Positions 16,851-30,620 are shown, counted from the stretch's first letter. The stretch: 64,000 nt of DNA from Streptomyces sp. NBC_01689 (GCF_036250675.1 NZ_CP109592.1:806001-870000), one strand, 5' to 3'. A program made the numbers and translations. Notes: a model not told the origin generated them from the letters alone.

Positions 16851-17125
16851 CCGGGACGCCCGCGGTGCGGCGCGGCGCGGGGTGCCACCCGGACGGGCTA
16901 GCCGCCCCGCACACGGCGTGGCCGTCGGACGCCGTGTCCTCACGCCGCGTGGCCGTCGGGGCGCGGTGTCCTCACGTCGCTTGCCCGGCGGCGGCTCGTC
17001 CGCGGTGCCCCGCCCAGGCCGTGCACCGGAGGCTGATCGTCGGGGTGAGCGGGGTCCGTCGCGGGGGTGGCGTCCGGCGGCCGCCTTCCCAACACTGGTG
17101 GCCTACGGGTGACGGGGGCTCGGAC

Positions 17126-18334
17126 ATGGTGACGGGTACGGAACCGGCGCAGGCACCGCCACCGGCGCGACGGCCGGAGCTGGACGCGATCCGGATGCTG
17201 GTCGTGATCGGGCTGGTCTTCTTCCACTCGGCGCTGGTGTTCGCCACCGACGACGATTTCTACGTCAAGAACGCCGAGACCACCGAAGCCGTGCTGATCA
17301 TCGCCGGGTTCGGGGTCGTCTGGGCCATGCCGCTGCTGTTCCTCATCTCCGGCCTCGGTGCCTGGCACTCGCTCCAGCGCCGCGGCGCGGGCGGCTTCGC
17401 CGCAGAGCGGCTGCTGCGGCTCGGCGTTCCACTGGTCTTCGCGACCCTCGCGCTGAACCCGCTGCCGCAGTGGCTGCGGCTGCGCTCGGCCGACGCCGGC
17501 TACCACGCGTCGTACCTCGGCTTCCTGCCCCGCTTCTACGACGTGCGCCTGGAGCCGGCAGAGTTCCCCTTCCTCGTCCAGAGCGAGCACTTCGAGACCG
17601 GCCATCTCTGGTTCGTCGTGCTCCTCCTGACGTTCTCCCTGATGCTGGCGCCGTTCCACCGGTGGCTGCCGCGCGAGCGCGTCCGCCGCGTCGGCGACCG
17701 GGTGGCGGAGGCGGCCCTGCGCCGGCGGGGCGCCGTGTTCCTGCCCGCCCTCGCCTTCGCGGCGATCTGCGCCTTCGCACGGATGGAGGAGGACTACGCG
17801 GGCTGGCACCGGTGGTCGTACCTGCTGTTCTTCGTCGCCGGCTTCGCGCTCGCCGCCGACGACCGCTTCCGCACCGTGATGCGGCGTGACGCCGGGACCG
17901 CGGCCTGGCTCGGCGTCCTGCTGTTCGCGGCTTCCGGCCCCGGCTTCGCCCTGGCCGACGAGCCCTTCACGGAGACGACCGCCCTGGCCGCGGCCTCACG
18001 GGCGCTGTTCGGTGCGGCCGGTTGGTGCCTGGTAATCGCCATCCCGGGCCTCCTCGACCGTCGGCGGCCGGGAAAATCGCGTACGGCGCCGACCCCGACC
18101 CCTACCAAGCGTGGGCGCCTCTACGGCTATCTCGCCACAGCCGTGCTGCCGCTGTACGTCCTGCACCAGCCGATCGTGGTCGCCGTCGCCTACTTCGTGA
18201 CCGGCTGGTCCGCGCCGATCCTGGTCGAGTACGCCGTGCTGGTGGTGATCGCCCTCGTCCTCACCCTCACCTCCTACGAGCTGCTGGTCCGCCGCACTCG
18301 GGTGACCCGCTTCCTGTTCGGGATGCGGTCCTGA
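17126..18334 (+). CDS. Acyltransferase family 3 membrane protein
   Basis: The 402-residue protein starts at ATG 17126 with a proline-rich cytoplasmic tail, then RRPELDAIRMLVVIGLVFFHSALVF, where the histidine in the first span is the conserved residue of acyltransferase-3 proteins. About ten membrane spans follow, including WAMPLLFLISGLGAW, HLWFVVLLLTFSLML and a final LPLYVLHQPIVVAVAYF. Members transfer acyl groups such as acetyl or succinyl to extracytoplasmic sugars, glucans or antibiotics. The substrate here cannot be assigned. It stands alone between cydA (divergent) and the signalling gene (convergent). Confidence 0.85.
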   Translation: MVTGTEPAQAPPPARRPELDAIRMLVVIGLVFFHSALVFATDDDFYVKNAETTEAVLIIAGFGVVWAMPLLFLISGLGAWHSLQRRGAGGFAAERLLRLGVPLVFATLALNPLPQWLRLRSADAGYHASYLGFLPRFYDVRLEPAEFPFLVQSEHFETGHLWFVVLLLTFSLMLAPFHRWLPRERVRRVGDRVAEAALRRRGAVFLPALAFAAICAFARMEEDYAGWHRWSYLLFFVAGFALAADDRFRTVMRRDAGTAAWLGVLLFAASGPGFALADEPFTETTALAAASRALFGAAGWCLVIAIPGLLDRRRPGKSRTAPTPTPTKRGRLYGYLATAVLPLYVLHQPIVVAVAYFVTGWSAPILVEYAVLVVIALVLTLTSYELLVRRTRVTRFLFGMRS

Positions 18335-18362
18335 AGGCCGCGTATCGAACCTGCCGGTCACA

Positions 18363-18380
18363 GCCGCTTTTGACAGCGGC
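18363..18380. terminator. Short hairpin downstream of the acyltransferase gene
   Basis: GCCGCT and AGCGGC pair around a six-base TTTGAC loop, 29 bases after the acyltransferase stop and ahead of the convergent signalling gene end at 18486. The stem is short, so a terminator role is only probable. Confidence 0.4.
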
Positions 18381-18485
18381 TCCCGGCCGGGGCACCCTCG
18401 TACGGCCCAGGACAACCTCGAACCGCGAGGAGTCCGCGCGCGCCGGGCGGAAGCCCGCGTGCTTCTTGCCCCTCGGCACCAGGCG

Positions 18486-20720
18486 TCAGGGCAGCGGCTC
18501 CTCCGTCCACACCGTCTTGCCCTCCTCGGTGTAGCGGGTGCCCCAGCGGTCGGTGAGGGCGGCGACGATGAGCAGGCCCCTGCCGTCCTCGTCCTGGATG
18601 CGGGCGTGCCGGAGGTGGGGGGCCGTGGAGGCCTCGTCGGAGACCTCCAGGGTCAGCGACTGGTCGCGGATCAGCCGCACGGTGGCGGCGCCGCCGGCGT
18701 GCCGGATGACATTGGTGACGAGTTCACTGGCGACCGTCTCCGCCGTGAACGCGTGCGAGTCCAGTCCCCAGCTTTCCAGTTGCCCGCGGACCTTGTGCCG
18801 GCAGTCCGCGACGGCCGACGGCTCCGGGGGGAACCGCCACGCGGCGACCTGGTCGCGGGCGAGGCGATGGGTACGGACGGCGAGCAGGGCGACCCCGTCC
18901 GCGGGAGGCTCGCGCAGCAGGCTGTACACGATGGCGTCGCAGACGGCCTTGGGGTCGTTGGCCGGGCGCTCGCTGATCTCGCGCAGCCGGGAGAACCGCC
19001 GGTCGGCCTGGGGGAAGGTGCCCAGCAGCGAGGGGGAGTAGAAGGTGAGCAGGCTCTCGGAAGCCAGCGGGACGTGGACGCACTCGTAGCTGGCGTGGTT
19101 GCCCAGGGGCGGTCCGACGATCCGTTCGAGGCTGTCCGGGGTCACCCCGTCCGCGGGGGTGATCAACGGTGGCGGCCAGCCGGCGCTGGCCAGGGTGAGG
19201 TGTCCGTCCACGGGGTCGTAGACGGCGTACTGACACCATGCGTGCGCCGCTCCGGAGGACTGGGACGAGGCCCCCTCGCGGGCGATGCGCTGGGCGGCGT
19301 CGTCCAGGTGGACCAGCAGTTCGTCAGGCGGCAGGTCCAGTACCGCGAGCGTCGACACGGCCGTACGGAACCGTCCCACGGTGGCCGCCGCGGCGAGTCC
19401 CTGATCGGGAATCCGCCCGATCACGATACCGATGCGGGCGCTGGACAGTTCGACGAGGTCGAACCAGAGCGCCTGGCCGACTCCCGGGAGGTGGAAGTGG
19501 CACGTGCTGACCGCGCTGACGGTGGGCAGCACCCTGGGCAGCAGGCTCCGCTGCAGGGTGATGGCGAGGGTGTGCTCACGGACGTAGCGACGGGCGTTCT
19601 CGATGTGGATGGCCGCGTTGTTGCCCAACTCGGCCGCCAGGGGCACGTCGTCGGTCGTGAAGGGTTCCGGATGCCGGGGGCCGCGGTAGAAGCAGGCGAG
19701 CCCCAGGACCCGGCCGTGGACGGACAGCGGCGTGATGATCATCGAGTGGATGCCGGCGCGTTGCAACTCGCCGGCGCGGGCGCCGTCGTGCATCAGCCAG
19801 TCGGACGGGGTGGCGTGCGGGTCGACCAGGCGCGGCGCGAGGTCGGCGAGCACCTGTGTATACGGGGTGGGGTACACGAAGCGGCTGGGCTCCCCGACCG
19901 CGTACACGCTTCTCATCTGCTCGGTTCCCTCGAACGCCGCCCGGCGCAGGGGCACATCGGCGTCGACGGGCGGCTCGGGAGGTTCGTCGCCCCGCAGCAC
20001 GGCGTCGAGGAGGTCGACGGAGGCCACGTCCGCGAAGTCCCGGACGGCGACCGCGGCGAGCTCCTGGGCGGTACGGGTGGCGTCGAGGGTGGTCCCGATC
20101 TTCCCACGGGCCAGGGCGAGGAGCTCGGCCGCCGCCTGTGTCCGGGCCCGCTCGGTGACGTCGTGGATGACGGTGGCGATCCCGACGGGTTCCTGGCAGA
20201 CCCCGTGGAGGAGGTAGGCGGTCACGTGGTACGTGCGCGCGCCGCCCTCGCTGTCACGTCCCCGGAGCTCCCGGCTGAGCGCGGGCAGACAGCCGGTGAT
20301 CACCTGGTCGAGGAGCGGGGCCAGCGGGAGGTCGGGGCCCAGGTCCGCGACCGGCCGGTGGAGGACCTGGTCGGCGGGCAGACCCCGGATCGCCAGGGCG
20401 GCGGGGTTGGACCTCAGGACGCGGAGGTTCAGGTCGTAGATCTCGAGGCCCGCGACGGACTGCTCGAAGATGGAACCGAGTGTGTCCTCGGCCCGCCGGA
20501 GGGCGGCCCGCACGTGGATACGGCCGTCCTGGGCGTCGCGTCCCGCTTCGAGGGTGAAGGCGCAGTCCGCGTCAGGTCCGAGCAGCCGGCCGAGGAGTTG
20601 TCCCGCCGAGAGCTCCTCCGCGTCGGACGCCGCGATCCCCGTCGCCTCGGTGGCCGTCCGGGTCCAGTCGGTGACGGCGCCGTCCTCGGTGAGCGTGAAC
20701 CACGTCTCGTGCGCCTGCAT
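18486..20720 (-). CDS. PAS-GAF-SpoIIE-like-HATPase signalling protein with degenerate phosphatase domain
   Basis: The ATG at 20720 follows a GGAGGAGG site. The 744-residue protein has two PAS-like segments (about 1-75 and 85-190, with LEIYDLNLRVLRSNPAAL), a GAF-like region (about 200-380, with IHSMIITPLSVHGRVLGLACFY), a SpoIIE/PP2C-like region (about 395-605) and a C-terminal GHKL ATPase region (about 615-744) with AETVASELVTNVIRHAGG and DEDGRGLLIV. The phosphatase region has lost key acidic residues: the usual GDVxGHG is GRIPDQG and the usual DD[IV]ALL is ADGVALL. It is therefore probably a non-catalytic or altered regulator, although the ATP-binding kinase end looks intact. Such proteins tune anti-sigma and anti-anti-sigma switches. 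Confidence 0.85.
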   Translation of the reverse strand: MQAHETWFTLTEDGAVTDWTRTATEATGIAASDAEELSAGQLLGRLLGPDADCAFTLEAGRDAQDGRIHVRAALRRAEDTLGSIFEQSVAGLEIYDLNLRVLRSNPAALAIRGLPADQVLHRPVADLGPDLPLAPLLDQVITGCLPALSRELRGRDSEGGARTYHVTAYLLHGVCQEPVGIATVIHDVTERARTQAAAELLALARGKIGTTLDATRTAQELAAVAVRDFADVASVDLLDAVLRGDEPPEPPVDADVPLRRAAFEGTEQMRSVYAVGEPSRFVYPTPYTQVLADLAPRLVDPHATPSDWLMHDGARAGELQRAGIHSMIITPLSVHGRVLGLACFYRGPRHPEPFTTDDVPLAAELGNNAAIHIENARRYVREHTLAITLQRSLLPRVLPTVSAVSTCHFHLPGVGQALWFDLVELSSARIGIVIGRIPDQGLAAAATVGRFRTAVSTLAVLDLPPDELLVHLDDAAQRIAREGASSQSSGAAHAWCQYAVYDPVDGHLTLASAGWPPPLITPADGVTPDSLERIVGPPLGNHASYECVHVPLASESLLTFYSPSLLGTFPQADRRFSRLREISERPANDPKAVCDAIVYSLLREPPADGVALLAVRTHRLARDQVAAWRFPPEPSAVADCRHKVRGQLESWGLDSHAFTAETVASELVTNVIRHAGGAATVRLIRDQSLTLEVSDEASTAPHLRHARIQDEDGRGLLIVAALTDRWGTRYTEEGKTVWTEEPLP

Positions 20721-21169
20721 GCCCGCCTCCTCCAGCTCCCCAGGGCAGACAGTCCGTTGCGAACGGCATCGACCGCGTGGCCGAGAAGAGGGCCGGCCCC
20801 TCCATTCCCTTGCCCACGCGACTCCTTGAGGGCCGCAGGACGACTACCTTCCAGAATGCCGTCGGGGGACGGCACCGGCAACTCAGTCACGGGGCTGCTC
20901 GGCCCCGCGGGCCGGCCGGGGCCCGCGCCGCGTACGCATACGTCGGCCACCCGCGCGGGTCGTCGGCGCATGCGTACGACGGTGCGTCGCCCTAGATTGA
21001 TCGCATCGGCTCTGTGACGACGCGGCACCATCCGAGGAGGGCGGGCGAGGGGCATGGACCTGGACGGCGGGGGACCACTCGACCCCGCTTCTCCTCGCCC
21101 GCGCCCGTTGTCGACAGGGCTCGCGTCGGGGCCGGCTGCCGGCCGGGGCCGTGGAGGACTCCCACCGCC
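20721..21169. other. Gene-free divergent region (449 bases)
   Basis: No convincing gene lies between the divergent SpoIIE-like and DUF1275 genes. It holds a long inverted repeat (20931-20978) and a TAGATT -10-like hexamer at 20993-20998 on the plus strand. The rest shows nothing recognisable. Confidence 0.6.
20931..20978. repeat. Widely spaced 9-bp inverted repeat
   Basis: CGTACGCAT (20931-20939) and ATGCGTACG (20970-20978) are perfect inverted copies separated by 30 bases. They lie just upstream of a TAGATT -10-like hexamer at 20993. Two half-sites on nearly the same DNA face would suit a dimeric regulator that loops or spans the promoter of the downstream DUF1275 gene. Confidence 0.45.
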
Positions 21170-21880
21170 ATGGCGCTGAGACCGGGCGGCCCCGGTGGAC
21201 GGGGATGGTCAGGCCACGCGCGGACGGCCCAGTTCCTGCTGACGCTGGCCAGTGGTGCCGTCAACGCCGTCAGCTTCCTCACGCTGGGCGGGGTGTTCAC
21301 GAGCGTCATGACGGCGAATTCCGCTTTGCTGGGACTGGCGCTGGGCAACGGACACCTGTCGCTGGCCAACCTCGCGGCACTCGCCATCGCTGCGTACCTG
21401 GTGGGTGCCGTCGCGGGGAGCTGGCTCACGGCCGCGACGGGCCCGGCACCGCTCACCGGGGTGACGGGCGCCCTGCTCGCGGAGAGCGCGCTGCTGTGGG
21501 CGCTGTTCGCCGTCTGGCTGGTCCTGGACGGCGCGCCCGGGACGACGGCCCGTGCGGCGCTGCTCGCGGTGGGAGCCGGGGCGATGGGCTGCCAGAGCGG
21601 CAGCGTCCGTGTGGTGGCCGGCAGCAGTGTGACGACCGCGTACATCACGGGTGCGCTGACGGGACTCGTCGCACAGGCGACGGTGGAGAGGAAGCTGCAG
21701 CGGCACAACGGGCTGGTCATCCTGTCGCTCCCGGTCGGCGCCGCGGCGGGCGGCGCCGCGGTGCGCTGGGCCCCGCTCGTCGCACCGGGGGTTCCCGCCG
21801 TGCTGGTGACCGCGGCCCTCGCGGTGACGGTGGTACGGCGTCGGCCGGCACCCGGCGACGGGCCCGTCCCCGACGCGTGA
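21170..21880 (+). CDS. DUF1275 (YoaK-like) membrane protein
   Basis: The ATG at 21170 has GGAGG about 12 bases upstream. The 236-residue protein has six predicted membrane spans and the family blocks LASGAVNAVSFLTLGGVFTSVMTANSALLGLALG, GAMGCQSGSVRVVAGSSVTTAYITGALTGL. DUF1275 proteins are widespread inner membrane proteins without a settled function; some are described as transport-related. It is a single-gene unit followed by the promoter region of the molybdopterin oxidoreductase. Confidence 0.87.
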   Translation: MALRPGGPGGRGWSGHARTAQFLLTLASGAVNAVSFLTLGGVFTSVMTANSALLGLALGNGHLSLANLAALAIAAYLVGAVAGSWLTAATGPAPLTGVTGALLAESALLWALFAVWLVLDGAPGTTARAALLAVGAGAMGCQSGSVRVVAGSSVTTAYITGALTGLVAQATVERKLQRHNGLVILSLPVGAAAGGAAVRWAPLVAPGVPAVLVTAALAVTVVRRRPAPGDGPVPDA

Positions 21881-21931
21881 CCCGGCGGAGCCGGGCCCGC
21901 CGGATCGGGAGACCGTCGCGCCTGGTCAGGC

Positions 21932-21960
21932 AGGACAATCAGACGATACCCCCATAGCAT
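21932..21960 (+). promoter_or_regulatory. Candidate promoter of the YdeP-type oxidoreductase
   Basis: AGGACA (21932-21937), a 17-base spacer and TAGCAT (21955-21960) match the vegetative -35/-10 layout. The region is unusually A+T-rich for this window, and a run of TGAAG repeats (21975-22005) follows in the leader. The oxidoreductase start is about 115 bases downstream. Confidence 0.45.
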
Positions 21961-22080
21961 GAAATGTCTGAGCTTGTGAAGCCCTCTGAAGTCGCCTGAA
22001 GCCTCCTGACGCCGATGTGAAATGAAGCCCCTTCCCCCTTTCCCCCTTTCCTCTGTTCCACCTATCGCAGGGTGATGGAT

Positions 22081-24441
<2,361 letters not shown>

Positions 24442-24461
24442 GTCCTCCCGGCCGGACAGGA

Positions 24462-24485
24462 CGGCGCGCCCGGGAAGGCGCGCCG
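24462..24485 (+). terminator. Strong hairpin terminator after the molybdopterin oxidoreductase
   Basis: CGGCGCGCC and GGCGCGCCG form a perfect 9-bp stem with a six-base CGGGAA loop, 21 bases after the stop codon. There is no U-tract, which is usual for Streptomyces terminators. Confidence 0.75.
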
Positions 24486-24619
24486 GTCCGAACCACACCC
24501 GGGCCGGGGGCTGGACAGCACCCCGCGCATCGCGCGGGCTCACGTGCGTCGCGCCCCCGTACGGCTTCCTGCCCGCTGAACGCCGGACGCTGGACGCCGC
24601 GATACGGCCGCGAGGCCCC

Positions 24620-25111
24620 TCAGACACCCCGGCGTCGGCCGGCGGGCATCATCCGTTCCAGGACCGCCACGGTCACCACGGCGTAGGCGAGGTGCGGGAC
24701 GATGTCGGAGACCCAGTCGACGGCTGACCAGGTACGGGGGTCGGTGACCCGCAGCACCGTCATGGGCCCGTTGGTACCGACGAGGGCTCCGGCGGCGGCC
24801 ACCGCGTAGTGGGCCGGTCGCCCGGGACACCATCCGGCGGCCCGGGCGGCCCCGAGGACCGCACCCATGCCGAGCCCGGCGGCGTAACCGGTCAGCGGGC
24901 CGAGGCCGGCCACCCGGTTGTCCTGCTTGTCCCCCTCCCCCGGGATCGGGACGTGCAGCCGCTGCGAGAGCCTGCGCACCGTCACCTCCGGGGTGGAACT
25001 GGCGGGGCGGCCGCGCAGCGCGATGTCGCAGTAACTCACCGTGTCGAGCGCCGTGGTGCCCGCGGCACCGGCTGCGGCACCGTACATCAGTCCGCGTGTC
25101 AGGCTCGTCAT
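24620..25111 (-). CDS. Small membrane protein of unknown function
   Basis: The ATG at 25111 follows an AAGGTG site. The 163-residue protein begins MTSLTRGLMYGAAAGAAGTTALDTVSY and has about three to four alanine/glycine-rich membrane segments (VAGLGPLTGYAAGLGMGAVLG, HYAVAAAGALVGTNG, VPHLAYAVVTVAVLERM). A conserved-looking hydrophilic loop carries TPEVTVRRLSQRLHVPIPGEGDKQDNR. I do not recognise a characterised family, although similar short proteins are common in actinomycete genomes. It is convergent with the molybdopterin oxidoreductase and divergent from the next gene. Confidence 0.65.
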   Translation of the reverse strand: MTSLTRGLMYGAAAGAAGTTALDTVSYCDIALRGRPASSTPEVTVRRLSQRLHVPIPGEGDKQDNRVAGLGPLTGYAAGLGMGAVLGAARAAGWCPGRPAHYAVAAAGALVGTNGPMTVLRVTDPRTWSAVDWVSDIVPHLAYAVVTVAVLERMMPAGRRRGV

Positions 25112-25499
25112 GAGGCACCTTCCCGCCGGGCCCGCGGATGGCGCCGAGCCCGCTGAGGGAGAGAACGTCCGACCCCCGCCCTCCCATTGAACACCCTTAC
25201 CCCGATCGTCACCTGCGTCGGCGGACGAGCACGCCCGCGTCGGCGCACGGAGCCTCCCGCGCCCGGCCAGGGGCACCCGACGGCGAAACGATCCCGGCGC
25301 CCTCCGGCGGCACCGGGCCGGCGGGAAACCGGCACCGGACCGGACGGTCGCCGTCTGTTCATCCCTCGTTCCCTCCCGCGGGGCGTACGGCGGCGTCCTT
25401 GAGGGCAGAGCAGGCGCAACCGCGCGCGGCCGGACGGTGTCCGGCGCAACGCGGCGGAGGGGACACCGAGGGCCGCGAGGGCGGCGAGGGGGCGGAGCG

Positions 25500-26624
25500 A
25501 TGGAGTTCACGAGAAGCGGGCGGCTGCGGGCGAGCGGCAGGCGCTGGACGGGGTGGGGTCTCGCCGTCGAGGCGGGGGCGATCGTCTGGGCGGTGCCGGC
25601 GGACGGACAGGGCCGCGAGTCGGCCTGCATCCTCGCCGCGCTGGCGGCCCTCGGCGTCCTCGCGGGGATCCGGGACCTGCGCCGCGCGGATCGTCCGTTC
25701 GGTCTGCGCATCGACGAGCACGGCGTCGCGCTGGCCGAAGGAGGGCTCGGCTGGGGGCAGATCGAGGGCGTGGCCCTGTACTACGCACCGGCGGGCCAGG
25801 TGGACAGCGACGACCACACCACCGCCCCGGCGCCCCCGCATCTGCACGTCTTTCCCGTCGAGGGGGCTCAACTGCCCGGTCCGCGCGTGTCCGTCAGGAA
25901 CGGCCGCCGTGTCCAGGACGTGGCCGACTCCGCCGAACTCGACCAGGGAACCGACGAGTTGATCAAGGCCCTGACCCGGTACGCGGGTCCGCGTCTCGAA
26001 GGAGCCCCGCACGGGCTGCGCCGGGCGGCGGCACCCGGGCCCGTGACGTTGCAGGGCCCCGGCTTCGGGCCGCTGACCGACACGGCCGGGACTCTGCGGG
26101 CCGCGAAGGCCCCCGCCGGCGCGGCGCGCACCTTCACCGCACGGCGCAACTCCGGCCTCCGGCTGGTGCTCACGCTCGCCCTCGCGGTGGCGGGGACGAC
26201 CGCGACGATGTCGCTGTTCACCGGCGGTCTCCCGTGGGGGCCCGAACCCCTGTCCGCGTTCGGGCCGTTGGGCGCGGTGCTGGGATGGTCCCTGAGTGTG
26301 GGCTCGTTCCGCGAGTGGCGGCGGCCGTTGCGCGTGCGGATCGGGACGGACGGCATCGCCGTACAGAATTTCGCCGCGCCCGAGGTGATGATCCGCTGGG
26401 ACCAGGCGGTGGCTGTCGCCGTCGGCCGCAGGCCGGGCGCGGTGGAGAAGCATCCGTGGCTGCTGCTGTGGCCGGTCCCCGGGCACGGCTTCGATCTGCC
26501 CCACGACATCACCGACGGCCATCAGGTCTACACCCTGGTCGAGTTGCGCCGACTGCGCGACGGCGACGCGGTGGAGCCCACGGCCCGGTACTTCGCGGGC
26601 TCGCGCTACGCGGAAACGGCCTGA
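25500..26624 (+). CDS. Membrane protein with two PH-like repeats (hypothetical)
   Basis: The ATG at 25500 has a GGCGGAG site. The 374-residue protein consists of two similar halves, each a hydrophobic pair of helices followed by a beta-rich part. The first half has VEAGAIVWAVPADG and FGLRIDEHGVALAEGGLGWGQIEGVALYY. The second half has LVLTLALAVAGTTATMSLF and LRVRIGTDGIAVQNFAAPEVMIRWDQAVAVAV. The R-I-x-x-x-G-[IV]-A-[LV] and W-x-Q-[IA] pattern resembles bacterial PH-like domains of membrane proteins. No enzyme motif is present, and there are no operon partners. Confidence 0.65.
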   Translation: MEFTRSGRLRASGRRWTGWGLAVEAGAIVWAVPADGQGRESACILAALAALGVLAGIRDLRRADRPFGLRIDEHGVALAEGGLGWGQIEGVALYYAPAGQVDSDDHTTAPAPPHLHVFPVEGAQLPGPRVSVRNGRRVQDVADSAELDQGTDELIKALTRYAGPRLEGAPHGLRRAAAPGPVTLQGPGFGPLTDTAGTLRAAKAPAGAARTFTARRNSGLRLVLTLALAVAGTTATMSLFTGGLPWGPEPLSAFGPLGAVLGWSLSVGSFREWRRPLRVRIGTDGIAVQNFAAPEVMIRWDQAVAVAVGRRPGAVEKHPWLLLWPVPGHGFDLPHDITDGHQVYTLVELRRLRDGDAVEPTARYFAGSRYAETA

Positions 26625-26833
26625 CGGGACCCGCCCGCCACGCGCTTCCCACCCCGTCAGCCGCGCCGCCTCCCTGCTCCGCCGCGCCGACCTCACGTCA
26701 CACCGCGCCGGTTTCGCCGCCCACCGCACGGGTGTCGCTCTCCCCGCCGCGCCGTTCACCCGGCCCTACCCGCTCCGCCGGGCCGCGTCCGGCGGTCGGT
26801 CGGTGCCCTCTCCGGCGGCGTGAGGGTTCCGGG

Positions 26834-26970
26834 GTGCCGACGTGCAGCATCGGCCAGGCCGCGCGCCTGCTGAGGGTGAGTCCGGAGACGGTGCGCCGGC
26901 CGACGGGGCCGGCTGCCCATGGGCCGGGACGGGTCGGGCAACCGGGTGATCGACGGGGTGGGGCTCGCGG
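26834..26970 (+). pseudogene. Remnant of a molybdenum-binding (TOBE-type) HTH protein gene
   Basis: From the GTG at 26834 the frame reads CSIGQAARLLRVSPETVRR, the start of the HTH domain of small TOBE-type molybdate-binding regulators. About 15 bases later the expected continuation, GRLPMGRDGSGNRVIDGVGLA, appears in a different frame (26910-26969). The bases between are changed, so the gene is frameshifted. The TOBE part is missing: at 26970 the sequence turns into part of a xanthine-dehydrogenase-like protein. Identity is from remembered family patterns, not a search. Confidence 0.6.
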
Positions 26971-27228
26971 ACACCGATGTCGTAGGTCATGACACGGGCG
27001 CCTTCGCCTCCACCGGTACCGTGGTCGCGGGGAAGGCCAAGTCCTCGTACGCCCTCGGCCCCTGGGGGCCAAGTCGATGAGCGAGAGCCCCCTTCAACCC
27101 GGTCGCGCCCGCCGTCGCCGGCGCGCTGCGGGACGCGGCGGGGGTCCGCTTCACCGAACTCCCGCACCCGCGACCGGGTGTGGCTGGCCCTCCGCGAAGC
27201 GGCGGCGAACGGTCCGCGCGGAAAGTGA
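26970..27228 (+). pseudogene. Two fragments of a xanthine/aldehyde-oxidase large subunit gene
   Basis: Without interruption from the HTH remnant, 26970-27035 encodes DTDVVGHDTGAFASTGTVV, the pattern of a conserved segment of xanthine-dehydrogenase-family molybdopterin subunits, and the frame stops at 27078. At 27091 a second piece reads FNPVAPAVAGALRDAAGVR then FTELP, the usual C-terminal end of the same family. The last residues, RVWLALREA, appear only after a further frameshift. Most of the original gene (well over 600 codons) is absent. It is a decayed and internally deleted relic. Confidence 0.6.
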
Positions 27229-27230
27229 CG

Positions 27231-27246
27231 GGGCGGGCAACCGCCC
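27231..27246 (+). terminator. Hairpin with GCAA tetraloop after the oxidase relic
   Basis: GGGCGG and CCGCCC close on a GCAA tetraloop right after the relic stop codon at 27228. It is probably the original terminator of the vanished gene. Confidence 0.4.
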
Positions 27247-27697
27247 GCTCCCCCGCTTGTGTTCATCTTCTGCACCCGCGGGACGGTGCCGGGGGGCGTC
27301 TTCCCGCACCCTCTGTCACGACGGGGTCCGGGCCCGGGGCGGTGTGCGCCTTCCGGCGCGTCGCCATCGCCTCCAACCTCCGGCCGCGGCCCCGCCCGCT
27401 TTCGGGCCACGCCGGGCGCGTCCGGGCAGCTCACCCGGTGCGGACCGGCCCACGGGCGCCTCGCGTGCCGTCGGAGTCTGTGAAGAAGACGCGTCCAAGG
27501 GGTTGCCCAGGCATTGCCTCATGACTTAAATCAAAGCCTGAACTAAGCAGCCCTGTAAGCCATTTCGTCTCCTCCGGGTCCCTTCGGCCGCAGTACGGAT
27601 CTCGGCACGGAGGTCACCCTGGCGTGCCCCGTCACGGATCGTGCGCGGCCTCGGGAGGCCCGCACGGCCCGTCCCCTCCTTCGAACGGAGTGAACGC
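27247..27697. other. Gene-free stretch before the discoidin/beta-helix gene
   Basis: No supported gene. The segment 27520-27570 (around CATGACTTAAATC) is markedly A+T-rich for this window and probably carries the promoter of the gene at 27698, but no clear -35/-10 pair could be fixed. The ribosome site ACGGAG is present at 27685-27690. Confidence 0.5.
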
Positions 27698-30247
<2,550 letters not shown>

Positions 30248-30620
30248 CCGACCACCGGGAACGCTGAGCACCTGACCACAGGCCCGTGGTCCGCCCAGGG
30301 GGGCGGGCCACGGGCTCCTGGTGTCCGGGTGGCACGGCCGATCGGCGGGGCCGGTCCGGCGACGTCCGGGGCGTCAACGGCGAAGGCGCCGGTCACCGGC
30401 CTTTCCGGACCCGTACCGGTCACGCCGAGTCCTCACCCGTGCACGGATCGTCGCCGAAGCTCTTCGGTGGCCCTCTCGCGAACGCCGGTCACCGGCACTC
30501 CGGCCGTACGCACGCCACGGCCGGTCCGGCGGGCCCGGTGGGCCCGGTGGGCCCGCGCGCGGACCGGCCGTCGACGAGACGGGAGGGGCGGGAGGGGAGG
30601 GGAGGGGCGGCGTGGCGCTG
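30248..30620. other. Convergent intergenic stretch
   Basis: Apart from the terminator at 30282-30315 I see no gene. The region 30520-30610 is almost pure G/C with GGCCCGGTG triplications (about 30528-30551). Confidence 0.5.
30282..30315. terminator. Strong hairpin terminator after the discoidin/beta-helix gene
   Basis: A 15-bp stem (30282-30296 with 30301-30315) contains only one G-U pair and closes on a four-base loop, 35 bases after the stop codon. Confidence 0.8.

Noticed and set aside
26989..27524. Several open frames in the 27 kb region
   Set aside because: Only pieces of them match known families, in different frames, which fits decay better than genes; the rest is unstructured high-GC sequence.
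30528..30551. GGCCCGGTG triplication resembling a microsatellite or CRISPR-like repeat
   Set aside because: Only three 9-base units with no spacers; a low-complexity GC repeat and not an array.
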